A DNA stretch of 64,000 bases from Erysipelotrichaceae bacterium (GCA_030694975.1 JAUYTU010000019.1:1-64000); one strand, 5' to 3'. Positions 37,963 through 45,775 are shown, numbered from the stretch's first letter. Notes: generated from the letters alone by a model not told the origin. A program made the numbers and translations.

Positions 37963-38276
37963 AATCCAATCATTTGTAAATAAGAGATCATACTCTAATT
38001 TTAGTCTAACTGAGAAGTTGTCAGATGTCTGATTCTAGAATAGGGCGGTTCCGTAGAACCACTATGTTGAAGTTGATTACGTACAACGGGGAATATAGTA
38101 TCGACAAATCATAGAAATTTCATTTTGTTGAAAATCTCTTGTTTTCCTCTTGTTCCATATTTTCATACGTTTGCGATGTGCAGTGGTGAGGACGCGGTCA
38201 AAGAAGTGGCTTCCCAGTGCTTTGACACGGTTGCGGATGCCCTGCGTTTTGTTATGAATCAAGATGAAGTGAAGTC

Positions 38277-38305
38277 TTGATTTCGATGTCAGTTGTTGTT
38301 ATAAT
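38277..38305 (+). promoter_or_regulatory. Promoter of tRNA-Leu, starting inside the HAD-fragment stop codon
   Basis: TTGATT (38277-38282) overlaps the TGA of the HAD sequence; a 17-base spacer leads to TATAAT (38300-38305), 12 bases before the tRNA. Confidence 0.8.
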
Positions 38306-38316
38306 AAGTTGGCATT

Positions 38317-38399
38317 GCGCGTGTGGCGAAATTGGCAGACGCACTAGACTTAGGATCTAGCGGGCAACCATGGGGGTTCGAGTCCCTTCACGCGCACCA
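38317..38399 (+). tRNA. tRNA-Leu (TAG)
   Basis: An 83-base class II tRNA: acceptor GCGCGTG with CACGCGC, anticodon stem CTAGA/TCTAG with loop CTTAGGA (TAG), short variable arm, GGTTCGAGTCC T-arm, encoded CCA. Confidence 0.95.
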
Positions 38400-38408
38400 T
38401 TGAATTTG

Positions 38409-38430
38409 AAGCACGAAAGTGCTTTTTCTT
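38409..38430 (+). terminator. Terminator after tRNA-Leu
   Basis: Stem AAGCAC/GTGCTT with a GAAA loop and T-run. Confidence 0.8.
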
Positions 38431-38470
38431 ATAAAAATTAATTAAAAAAACTTTAACCACATTTTGATTT

Positions 38471-38496
38471 TATATTTCGATTATAGTCGAAATATA
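38471..38496. promoter_or_regulatory. Palindromic operator copy 1
   Basis: Perfect 10-bp arms TATATTTCGA and TCGAAATATA around TTATAG. Centred 40 bp upstream of a second, inverted copy. Confidence 0.65.
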
Positions 38497-38498
38497 GG

Positions 38499-38534
38499 TT
38501 GATTATTTAATATATTTCGACTATAATCGAAATA
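38499..38534 (+). promoter_or_regulatory. Promoter with embedded palindromic operator copy 2
   Basis: TTGATT (38499-38504), 17 bases, TATAAT (38522-38527). The -10 box lies within palindrome TATATTTCGA, CTATAA, TCGAAATA (38511-38532). A protein bound here would block transcription of the ATPase gene. Confidence 0.7.
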
Positions 38535-38546
38535 GAGGTGGGTATA

Positions 38547-39728
38547 ATGATTAAAAGAGAGCGGTATCAACGATTACTAAACAACTATAAAGATAAGCCT
38601 TTTATCAAGGTTGTCACCGGAATCAGAAGAAGTGGAAAATCGGTGCTACTGGATCTTCACATTCAGAACTTATTGGAACAAGGTGTCCCAAGTGATAATA
38701 TATTCAAACTCAATTTTGAATTGCCCGATAACTTTCACATAACCAACTACTTGGAGTTATCAAGGATAGTTTTGGATTGGTCTAAAGACAAAGTGGGAGT
38801 CTTATATATCTTTTTAGACGAAGTCGGTAGGGTTAGTGAATGGGAAAAGGCGGTCAATGGATTTCATGCCATGAACAAATTTGATATTTATATCACTGGT
38901 TCTAATGCAGATCTTCTTTCTTCAGATCTATCTACTTTTTTAGCTGGCCGATATGTGGAGATTTTAGTTCATCCTTTTTCATATCAAGAATTTCTACAAG
39001 TTCACAAAAATGCAAAATTTACGGACTATCTTGTATTTGGCGGATTGCCTTCAATATCTGTATTCAATCTCGAATATGAGCCATCCATGACGGTTCTGAG
39101 AGATAGTTTTGGGTCAGCTGTTTTGCAAGATGTAATACAACGATATGCAATCAGAAATACAGTCGTACTTGAAAAACTCATTGTGTATCTCTGTGCAAAT
39201 ACCTCTTTGACCTTTTCGGCTTTATCCATTTCTAAATATCTTAAATCTCAACACATCTTAGCAACTGTTGATACAGTACTGAATTATATCAATATATTAG
39301 TGAGTGCATTTATAGTATACAAAGCCCCTCGATATGATCTTCTTGGGAAATCAATTATGAAAACTGAAGAGAAATACTTTATTGCTGACCATGGTTTCAG
39401 AGAGGCAATGGTGGGGAAAAATACAAATTCTATTGAACTTATTCTGGAAACTATCGTTTATATCGAACTGATCCGACGTGGGTTCCAAGTATTCATTGGA
39501 AAAATTGATCAGTTTGAGATTGATTTTGTGGCAGTTAAACAGGATTACAAAGAATACTACCAAGTATCATATGTACTTAACTCACCTAAAACTCGAGAAA
39601 GAGAATTCAGTGTTTATCATCGTGTTAATGATTTCTTTCCAAAGTTCGTATTATCCATGGACGAAGTAGATTTTTCTCAGGAGGGTATCATCCATAAAAA
39701 CATTGTTCAGTTTCTGTTGGAAAAATAA
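38547..39728 (+). CDS. AAA ATPase with DUF4143 C-terminal domain
   Basis: A 393-residue protein. Walker A GIRRSGKSVLL at about residue 28, Walker B IFLDEVGR at about 93, sensor ITGSNADLLSS, then YVEILVHPFSYQEF, typical of the AAA_14/DUF4143 group. The C-terminal third (IELIRRGFQVFIGKIDQFEIDFVA) is restriction-endonuclease-like. These ATPases are widespread and of unclear function. Start at 38547 after GAGGTGGG; the in-frame GTG at 38538 lies in that site. Probably autoregulated through the two palindromes. Confidence 0.85.
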   Translation: MIKRERYQRLLNNYKDKPFIKVVTGIRRSGKSVLLDLHIQNLLEQGVPSDNIFKLNFELPDNFHITNYLELSRIVLDWSKDKVGVLYIFLDEVGRVSEWEKAVNGFHAMNKFDIYITGSNADLLSSDLSTFLAGRYVEILVHPFSYQEFLQVHKNAKFTDYLVFGGLPSISVFNLEYEPSMTVLRDSFGSAVLQDVIQRYAIRNTVVLEKLIVYLCANTSLTFSALSISKYLKSQHILATVDTVLNYINILVSAFIVYKAPRYDLLGKSIMKTEEKYFIADHGFREAMVGKNTNSIELILETIVYIELIRRGFQVFIGKIDQFEIDFVAVKQDYKEYYQVSYVLNSPKTREREFSVYHRVNDFFPKFVLSMDEVDFSQEGIIHKNIVQFLLEK

Positions 39729-39854
39729 TATTGAAGCTTCTGAGTTCATCAAAGATTGACTCATTGCAACTTGCTCACATTCAAATGCATCTTGTCATAA
39801 AATTATGGTAATTACACTAGCTTTATCTATAATGAATATCAAAGGAGAGATTCT

Positions 39855-40301
39855 ATGAAACTCAAAACATTAATTGCCATGTTATCCATATTGCTTGTGC
39901 TTACCGGTTGTACGGCTGCCGCAGGCGATCTAAACAACTCTGAATTAGCGAATGATGATCGCATCATGCCGGTATACTTGGAATTAGAGAATACCGTTAT
40001 TACCGATCAGACAGTTCCGCTAAAGTTTACGATTAAGAATAATACTCAGAATGTGTATACTTACGGTTTGTTGTTCACCTTGTTTCAATACGATGGAGCA
40101 AAGTGGGTAGAAGTCGAAATGAAGGAAGAAATGGCCTTTATCATGATCGTTTACAATCTCAATCCTGGTGAAACGATCGATGGTGGTTTGGACTTGTCGT
40201 TCTTCTATAACGAGCTTCCCGAAGGATTCTATCGTTATGAGAAGAAAATGATGTCCGAACATGGCGATGTGCTTGCCTTCGGCGAATTCAATATCGAGTA
40301 G
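39855..40301 (+). CDS. Lipoprotein with Ig-like fold
   Basis: A 148-residue secreted lipoprotein: signal peptide with lipobox LTGC (Cys about 19), then a beta-rich domain (VPLKFTIKNNTQNVYTYG; FYRYEKKMMSEHGDVLAFGEFNI) resembling bacterial Ig-like domains of the Big_8 type. Possible envelope or binding role. Monocistronic, closed by a terminator. Confidence 0.75.
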   Translation: MKLKTLIAMLSILLVLTGCTAAAGDLNNSELANDDRIMPVYLELENTVITDQTVPLKFTIKNNTQNVYTYGLLFTLFQYDGAKWVEVEMKEEMAFIMIVYNLNPGETIDGGLDLSFFYNELPEGFYRYEKKMMSEHGDVLAFGEFNIE

Positions 40302-40305
40302 ACTT

Positions 40306-40326
40306 AAGGGCGAAAGCCCTTTTTTG
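40306..40326 (+). terminator. Terminator after lipoprotein gene
   Basis: Stem AAGGGC/GCCCTT with a GAAA loop and six T. Confidence 0.88.
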
Positions 40327-40355
40327 TTGGATTAATATACAAAAGCAGATATAAT
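40327..40355 (+). promoter_or_regulatory. Promoter of the TPR-trk operon
   Basis: TTGGAT (40327-40332), 17 bases, TATAAT (40350-40355). It leaves a leader of about 125 bases before the TPR-like gene. Confidence 0.65.
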
Positions 40356-40438
40356 AGTTCTCTATTGTGTAACAGAACTTGTTCTAGTAAAAGTTCAAGA
40401 GAATTCTTTATACCATCTTTATATGAGTGGCCATTAAT

Positions 40439-40463
40439 TAACACATTTTTTATGTGTTTTTTA
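40439..40463 (+). terminator. Terminator-like hairpin in the trk operon leader
   Basis: Stem AACACAT/ATGTGTT with a T loop and trailing T-run, between the promoter and the first gene. This is the layout of a transcriptional attenuator. GAAC/GTTC complementary blocks upstream (about 40376-40405) could form competing structure. Confidence 0.5.
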
Positions 40464-40487
40464 CTATACTCTTTATGGAGGTTCTAT

Positions 40488-40760
40488 ATGAATACTGAAC
40501 TTGAGCAAAGATTACTATCTGCCTTAACTACAAATCAACTGGACAAGGCGGCTGAATACTTAGCAGTCGCTTACAATGACAATGTAGATATGTCGAAAAT
40601 TTTAATGTATACAGCCATTGTTTATGAAGGTCAACATATGCCTGAAAAGGCAATGTGTTACTATCGGGCATCTCTTGCCATTGATGGGACCAATAAGGCT
40701 ACACTTTATAATCTCTATCGTCTTGCTGAATCAAAGAAAGAACCCATAAGGTTTCTATAG
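40488..40760 (+). CDS. Short TPR-like helical protein
   Basis: A 90-residue protein with helical pairs resembling one or two tetratricopeptide repeats (LDKAAEYLAVAYNDN; PEKAMCYYRASLAIDGTNKATLYNLYRLA). Start at 40488 after TGGAGG. First gene of the potassium-uptake operon, nine bases before the first TrkA-like gene, so perhaps a regulator or adaptor. Not a known Trk component. Confidence 0.6.
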   Translation: MNTELEQRLLSALTTNQLDKAAEYLAVAYNDNVDMSKILMYTAIVYEGQHMPEKAMCYYRASLAIDGTNKATLYNLYRLAESKKEPIRFL

Positions 40761-40769
40761 GAGTTTATT

Positions 40770-41417
40770 ATGTACGTAATTATCGTAGGATGTGAACTCT
40801 TAGGCTCTAGAATTGCTAAAGAGATGGCAAACTTAAACAATGATGTGGTAGTAATTGAACGCAGTGAGTCTAAATTAGAGACGTTAACTGGTGACTTCAA
40901 TGGAATGATTTTGCATGGAATTGAGTTTGATCAGGACAATCTGGTTCAAGCAGGAATAGAAAAAGCAGATGTAATACTAGCGCTGACCGATGATGATAAC
41001 ATAAACATTACAGTCAGTTTGGTAGCGAGCAAAGTCTTTAATGTCAAAAGAGTAATCTCTCAAGTCATTGATCCAAGTCGACGTTATCTGTATGAACTGC
41101 TCGATATCGAATCATTTTGCCCGACAAATATGGGAGTCAACTCCCTATTATCAAAATTAGACATAAACCAAGTTGATCAACTTGCCCAAATCAGTTCTGG
41201 AATAGAGTTGACGCGCATCGTTGTTGAAAGAAACATATCTATCTCTGTAAGGGAGGTTTATGTTCAAACAAACGCATTAATCAGTATACTGATACACAAT
41301 GGTATATCTTCAATATGTAAAGAAGATACTATTGTTACCAAAGGTGACATGATTGTGTGCAGTAATCATCTAAGAGATCGCAAAAAGCTGACAGAACTGT
41401 TGGTGCAGGAGGATTAA
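40770..41417 (+). CDS. TrkA/KtrA-family RCK protein with altered nucleotide loop
   Basis: A 215-residue regulator of K+ uptake: N-terminal RCK_N Rossmann domain (about 1-125) and RCK_C (about 135-215). The glycine loop reads VGCELLGSR; the middle glycine of G-x-G-x-x-G is Glu, while the acidic ribose-binding residue (VIERSES) remains. Nucleotide affinity may be changed. Followed immediately by a second, canonical TrkA. Confidence 0.83.
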   Translation: MYVIIVGCELLGSRIAKEMANLNNDVVVIERSESKLETLTGDFNGMILHGIEFDQDNLVQAGIEKADVILALTDDDNINITVSLVASKVFNVKRVISQVIDPSRRYLYELLDIESFCPTNMGVNSLLSKLDINQVDQLAQISSGIELTRIVVERNISISVREVYVQTNALISILIHNGISSICKEDTIVTKGDMIVCSNHLRDRKKLTELLVQED

Positions 41418-42068
41418 GTGAGAGCCATTATCATCGGAGGAGGAAAAGTCGGATATTTCCTCGTAAAAACACTTTTAGAGAAGAAAATGAAAGTCACTTT
41501 GATTGAGAAAAATCGCGATCGTGCTACTCAAATTTCAAAAGAGTTGGATATAGATGTTTTATGGGGAGACGGTTCCGATTTGTCCATACTTGAGGAAGCC
41601 AATATTAGTGATTGTCAGTTGGTAGCTGCCGTTACCGGAAGTGATGAAGAGAATCTGGTTGTTTGTCAAATTGTTAAGTTGAGATTTGAAAATACCAAAA
41701 CGATCGCACGGATCAATAATCCTAAAAATATCAAAATGTTTCGTATGTTAGGTGTGGATCGCACGGTTTGTAGTACTGAAGTAATCGCGAACCTCATCCA
41801 TGCCGAGTTTGAAAGTGATACGGTTAGAATCATCCAGACTTTTGAAATGGGAACAATGTTGTTGGCAGAACTTGTATTACAGGGCAATCATAAATGGTTA
41901 AGTAAGGAAATTAGAAATCTAGAATTGCCTCGCAAACTGGTCATTGTTTCTATCTTACGTAATGATGAAGTGATTTACCCTAAAGGGAATGTGATGCTTC
42001 AGCTTGGGGATAAGATTGTGTTTGTTTGTGATAAAGAAACAATTTCGGGGTTGAAAAAATATTTATGA
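41418..42068 (+). CDS. trkA: TrkA-family RCK potassium-uptake regulator
   Basis: A 216-residue protein with canonical IIGGGKVGYFLVKTL glycine loop, LIEKNRDR ribose contact, WGDGSD and RCK_C domain. Begins with GTG directly after the previous stop. Probably forms a heteromeric gating ring with its neighbour on TrkH. Stop overlaps the small ORF at 42065 by ATGA. Confidence 0.87.
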   Translation: MRAIIIGGGKVGYFLVKTLLEKKMKVTLIEKNRDRATQISKELDIDVLWGDGSDLSILEEANISDCQLVAAVTGSDEENLVVCQIVKLRFENTKTIARINNPKNIKMFRMLGVDRTVCSTEVIANLIHAEFESDTVRIIQTFEMGTMLLAELVLQGNHKWLSKEIRNLELPRKLVIVSILRNDEVIYPKGNVMLQLGDKIVFVCDKETISGLKKYL

Positions 42069-42157
42069 AAAGATTAAATGGTTATATATTTGAAATTGGA
42101 TTTGTCATGGTAATGATGAGTGTGTATTTCCTGATTACTTGGCTGATTAGCTTATGA
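42065..42157 (+). CDS. 30-residue KdpF-like membrane peptide in trk operon
   Basis: MKRLNGYIFEIGFVMVMMSV followed by a hydrophobic end (YFLITWLISL), one membrane segment. Start overlaps the trkA stop (ATGA) and stop overlaps the trkH start (ATGA), so it fills the gap exactly and would be translationally coupled on both sides. Size and position recall KdpF, the 29-residue stabilising peptide of the Kdp K+ pump, but I see no clear sequence relation. Real translation is inferred from the double overlap. Confidence 0.65.
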   Translation: MKRLNGYIFEIGFVMVMMSVYFLITWLISL

Positions 42158-43674
42158 AAGTCGATACAAGTAATTGGGGTAGTGTTTGCTACTATACTGG
42201 CAAATCTATTCTGATTTTTTCTGCACTGTTCGCATTGCCTATTTTTGTCGCAATCAGTCACAGTGATTGGAACTCGGCATTGGATTTTACCATATCAATG
42301 AGTATATCGATCATCTTATCGATTGGACTAACATTTTATGGTGAGCAAAAAAGAAAAAATGCTCATAATTTATCTTGGCGTCATGGATTGGTTGTGGCTT
42401 CTTTTTCTTGGATACTTCTTTCCTTAATAAGCGCCATTCCCTATTCTTTAAGCGGCCACTCACTTTCATATCTTGACTCTGTGTTTGATGTAATGAGCGG
42501 TTTTACGACAACAGGCGTATTTCTTATTCAAGATCTAGACCATATATCACAAGCATTGAACACTTGGCGGCATTTACTGACATTTGTCGGTGGACAGGGA
42601 ATGATTGTATTGGCTATCAGTTTTTTTGTAAAAGAAAGTGGCAGTGCCTATAAATTTTATGTTGGTGAAGGCAAAGATGTATCATTGGTTCCCAATGTGC
42701 AAGGCACAGCAAAGTGGATTTGGCGTATTAGTTTGGTCTATTTGCTCATTGGAACTACCCTGTTATTTATCCAAGGAATGAGAATCGGATTAAATCCAAT
42801 TAACTCACTATTCCACGGTTTGTATATTTTTATGTCTGCTTGGAGTACAGGTGGGTTTGCACCGAACTATCAAAATATTTTGTTTTATCATGATTTCATG
42901 TATGAAAGTATTGGTCTTGTATTTTTTATTGTCGGTTCATTTAATTTTGGACTGCACTTTGCTTTTATTCAGGGAAAATATAAAGAGTTTCGAAAGAATA
43001 TTGAGATCGTTAGTTTCTTTGTATCATCTTTTGTCCTAAGTGTTTTTGCAGTTGTCTATCTAAGCAACACAGGGATATATTCTGATTCAATAAGTCTTTT
43101 CAGACGGGTTGTTTATAATGTGCTTTCAGCTCATACAACAACCGGATTCGGATCTGTGTATGCCCAACAGTTTATTTCAGATTGGGGAGGATTAGGAATA
43201 ACCGTCATGGTTGTGGCAATGTTGATTGGTGGCAGCGCTTGTTCTACCGCAGGGGGAATAAAGGGTTTAAGAATAGGTATTATATTCAAAGGAATTTATA
43301 ATGACATTCAGAAATTGATGAAAGGCGAAAGGACGATGCGCGTAGTTAAGTATCATCACATAAAAGATTATATTCTTGATGATGCTACTTTTCGTTCTGC
43401 AGCTAGTATAGCCATATTGTATATCGCACTTTTTACTGTCGGTGTCTTACTGACATCACTCAGCGGGTACAGCCTAATTGAGTCCAGTTTCGAGGTAGCC
43501 TCGGTTACCGGTAATGTAGGCTTAAGTGTTGGAATCATACAAGCCTCAATGCCTTCATACTTAAAGCTGTTCTACATTTTTGCTATGTATCTAGGACGCT
43601 TAGAATTCATTTCAGTATTTATCCTTATTGGAATGTTTATCAAAGGAGCACGTAAATGGTTTCAACAATACTAG
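42154..43674 (+). CDS. trkH: Potassium uptake protein TrkH family
   Basis: A 506-residue membrane channel with four pore loops; recognisable filter regions include SGFTTTGV, SAWSTGGFAP, SAHTTTGFGS and VTGNVGLS. Length matches TrkH (about 480) better than KtrB (about 445). Imports K+ when gated by the RCK proteins encoded upstream. Ends inside the next gene (19-base overlap). Confidence 0.92.
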   Translation: MKVDTSNWGSVCYYTGKSILIFSALFALPIFVAISHSDWNSALDFTISMSISIILSIGLTFYGEQKRKNAHNLSWRHGLVVASFSWILLSLISAIPYSLSGHSLSYLDSVFDVMSGFTTTGVFLIQDLDHISQALNTWRHLLTFVGGQGMIVLAISFFVKESGSAYKFYVGEGKDVSLVPNVQGTAKWIWRISLVYLLIGTTLLFIQGMRIGLNPINSLFHGLYIFMSAWSTGGFAPNYQNILFYHDFMYESIGLVFFIVGSFNFGLHFAFIQGKYKEFRKNIEIVSFFVSSFVLSVFAVVYLSNTGIYSDSISLFRRVVYNVLSAHTTTGFGSVYAQQFISDWGGLGITVMVVAMLIGGSACSTAGGIKGLRIGIIFKGIYNDIQKLMKGERTMRVVKYHHIKDYILDDATFRSAASIAILYIALFTVGVLLTSLSGYSLIESSFEVASVTGNVGLSVGIIQASMPSYLKLFYIFAMYLGRLEFISVFILIGMFIKGARKWFQQY

Positions 43675-44147
43675 CTCTATTGTTAGTTTCTCAAATTAAT
43701 CAAGTTACAATCAATCAAATAATCGCAAATAGCCATGATTTTGATCAATCCGTCATTATGATAGAAGCAGAAGTAATACTTGAAGTGCTTGAGCGTAATG
43801 AGAATGCTTGGATCAATGTTAACGACGGAACCAATGCTATCGGTGTATTTTTGCCTTTAAGCATGACTGCGGATCTTGAAGTGTTTGGTGACTATGAACA
43901 TCAGGGCGACACAGTTAGAGTTGTCGGGGTATTTTCAAGAAATTGTGTAGAACATGGTGGTGAAATCGATATCCATGCATCAAGCTTAGAAGTCATTAAG
44001 CAAGGTGTCAAACAAAATCACAAGGTTCCGGTATGGAAAGGATTATTAGCCTTGGTAGGAGTTTCCATGAGCATAACTGCCTTACTTTTGCATCGTAAGA
44101 GAAAAGTAATCATGAAATTCAGCAATCGCTTTGTGAAACCAGTATAA
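43656..44147 (+). CDS. OB-fold protein with signal segment and C-terminal membrane anchor
   Basis: A 163-residue protein: N-terminal hydrophobic segment, an OB-fold nucleic-acid-binding-like domain (VIMIEAEVILEVLERNENAWINVNDG; VRVVGVFSR), then a membrane segment near residues 130-148 and a basic cytoplasmic end. AAAGGAG supports the ATG at 43656 within trkH. Last gene of the K+ operon. Function unknown. Confidence 0.65.
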   Translation: MVSTILALLLVSQINQVTINQIIANSHDFDQSVIMIEAEVILEVLERNENAWINVNDGTNAIGVFLPLSMTADLEVFGDYEHQGDTVRVVGVFSRNCVEHGGEIDIHASSLEVIKQGVKQNHKVPVWKGLLALVGVSMSITALLLHRKRKVIMKFSNRFVKPV

Positions 44148-44153
44148 TATCTC

Positions 44154-44178
44154 AAAAAAAGGGCATTGCCCTTTTCAA
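44154..44178. terminator. Bidirectional terminator between convergent operons
   Basis: Stem AAAAGGGC/GCCCTTTT around ATT serves the K+ operon on plus and the MarR operon on minus. Confidence 0.75.
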
Positions 44179-44179
44179 T

Positions 44180-44593
44180 TTATTGCTTCCCTAGTTTTTT
44201 CAACAAATTTTGTAATTCATCTTCTTCGCTTGCATCAAGTACATCGATGACCGATCGCATATGAGCAAGATGCTTGGGATAAACCTCATCAAATAATCCC
44301 CTACCTTTTTCACTAAGATGAACCATGTGGATGCGTCTATCATTTTCATCTTTCACTTTCTCAATCAACGCCTTCTTAATCAGATTCTCAATCACATAAC
44401 TCATACTTGAATTAGCAATGAGTACTTTCTCACAGATTGATTGTACTGGCAACGGCCCTTTATGGTACAACACTTCCAACGCTCCAAACTCTGATAAGTT
44501 GAGTCCATGCTTTGAAACATCATGCTTAATCGTCTCTTGAATGAAATTCGTTGCCCGAAATAAGATGGTAATTGTTTTTAGGTCTTTGCTCAT
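44180..44593 (-). CDS. MarR-family regulator, MhqR-like
   Basis: A 137-residue winged-helix repressor (recognition region PVQSICEKVLIANSSMSYVIENL; wing EKVKDENDRRIHMVHLSEKG). Co-transcribed with the dioxygenase gene, overlapping by four bases. In Bacillus, MhqR represses mhqO and other quinone-stress genes through a TATCTCGAATTCGAGATA-type site; a near-identical palindrome lies at 45610-45627. Confidence 0.82.
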   Translation of the reverse strand: MSKDLKTITILFRATNFIQETIKHDVSKHGLNLSEFGALEVLYHKGPLPVQSICEKVLIANSSMSYVIENLIKKALIEKVKDENDRRIHMVHLSEKGRGLFDEVYPKHLAHMRSVIDVLDASEEDELQNLLKKLGKQ

Positions 44594-45579
44594 TCAAAAT
44601 ACTCCTTCTCAAATACTTTTGTACTTCTGACCGTATCAATCGGACGTACGACAGATTCAATATATTCACGACGTCCTCTGAATTTCGGAGGTAATGCCAA
44701 TAGTTCACCCAATGTTTCATAGGGTTCTTCATCATCAATAAATCCCGGACCTTCCGTCGCAAACTCAAACAAGATCCCTGGATATAGACGTGTATATAAA
44801 GATTTGAAGTAGAAACGATCGACAAATCCCGAGTGTCCGGCTTTGAAAGAATTCAAACGTTCGATCCATTGGTCCAACTCGGCTCTGTCTTCAATTCTGA
44901 AGGCAACATGGTGCACACCACCATATCCTTGTTGAGCGGATCGCAGGGATGATTGAAAATCAAGAATAACACTGGCCCCATTACCGCCATCTCCCATTTC
45001 ATACAAATGATAGTTATCTTCGTTTGTGGTGAAGCGCATCATCATAATTTCCCTCAAAACAGAGTCCATTCTTTCGATATTATTGACTCTGAAGTATATT
45101 GGACCAAGTCCGGTAATCCCGAATTCTACAGGTACGGGCCCTTTGAGCCAGGGAGTACCTGAATCAATGCCAACATTATTTTCATCGGAGAATAATGCAT
45201 ATTCCTGATTGTCAAAATCTTCGAAATTTAAAATCTTTCTTCCAAACAAGAGTGTTATACCTTCGTGTTTAACTTTGTAGTGATCAAAACGTTTTACCCA
45301 ATACTCAAGAGATGCATCGTCTTTAACGCGCAGACCGATTCTTGAGATTTCATTGTTTCCTTTAACCGCTTTTGCGGATCCTTGAAAATCAAAGAACGTA
45401 ACATCTGTTCCGGCACTTCCGCGATCATCCGCAAAGAACAGGTGATACGTATTAATATCATCCTGATTGACCGTTTTCTTCACTAGCCTCATGCCTAATA
45501 TATTTGTAAAAAATTCATAGTTTTTCTCCGCACTGCTTGTAATAGCCGTGACATGATGGATTCCTTTTAGCTGATTCAT
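44590..45579 (-). CDS. VOC-family ring-cleaving dioxygenase, MhqO-like
   Basis: A 329-residue protein of two vicinal-oxygen-chelate modules. Metal ligands are visible as His in GIHHVTAI, His in GGVHHVAFR and Glu in ILFEFATEGPG. MhqO/MhqA proteins are thought to cleave or detoxify hydroquinones and catechols. AAGGAGAT precedes the ATG. Upstream of its regulator in the same operon. Confidence 0.85.
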   Translation of the reverse strand: MNQLKGIHHVTAITSSAEKNYEFFTNILGMRLVKKTVNQDDINTYHLFFADDRGSAGTDVTFFDFQGSAKAVKGNNEISRIGLRVKDDASLEYWVKRFDHYKVKHEGITLLFGRKILNFEDFDNQEYALFSDENNVGIDSGTPWLKGPVPVEFGITGLGPIYFRVNNIERMDSVLREIMMMRFTTNEDNYHLYEMGDGGNGASVILDFQSSLRSAQQGYGGVHHVAFRIEDRAELDQWIERLNSFKAGHSGFVDRFYFKSLYTRLYPGILFEFATEGPGFIDDEEPYETLGELLALPPKFRGRREYIESVVRPIDTVRSTKVFEKEYFE

Positions 45580-45605
45580 AAATAATCTCCTTTTTTGATA
45601 ACGTA

Positions 45606-45634
45606 ATTATATTTCGAATTCGAAATAATATCCA
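45606..45634 (-). promoter_or_regulatory. MhqR-type operator within the dioxygenase promoter
   Basis: Perfect 18-bp palindrome TATTTCGAATTCGAAATA at 45610-45627. On the minus strand a TATAAT (plus 45606-45611) and TGGATA (plus 45629-45634) are 17 bases apart, so the operator fills the spacer. Matches the known MhqR consensus except for the outer C/G pair. Confidence 0.75.
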
Positions 45635-45713
45635 CACTTATGCCTAGAGCGTGAGAATATTCATGGCTTACTAATTAAAGCGTTTAGCTTGTGAAAATTT
45701 CACTTGGATTTCA

Positions 45714-45742
45714 TTGTTATTCAAATAAGGGAGTGCTAGTAT
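45714..45742 (+). promoter_or_regulatory. Promoter of the ribokinase gene
   Basis: TTGTTA (45714-45719), 17 bases, TAGTAT (45737-45742). Confidence 0.6.
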
Positions 45743-45775
45743 TAAATTACCAAAATTGTCAAAGGAGGCAATGAA

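Larger units (their letters stand above)
34206..38169. other. Inserted island at tRNA-Leu
   Basis: About 3.9 kb lies between the two copies of the duplicated segment. It contains the pseudo-tRNA, decayed copper ATPase sequences (34480-35760), an intact HD-GYP/GGDEF pair, and unassigned bases 35760-35926 and 37963-38169. No integrase or transposase is recognisable. The coding part is more AT-rich than the flanks. Confidence 0.65.
38170..38399 (+). repeat. Right copy of HAD-3'-end plus tRNA-Leu duplication
   Basis: Repeats the HAD gene from TTTGCGATGTG through its stop, then the tRNA-Leu promoter and intact tRNA. The HAD part has no start and is a fragment. Confidence 0.9.

Noticed and set aside
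37963-38169. Possible transposase remnant before the right repeat
   Set aside because: One frame gives a short segment vaguely like a transposase end, but there are no catalytic residues or terminal repeats to support it.
38077-38262. Minus-strand frame shared with 33884-34207
   Set aside because: It is the reverse of the duplicated HAD 3' end and only reflects the duplication.
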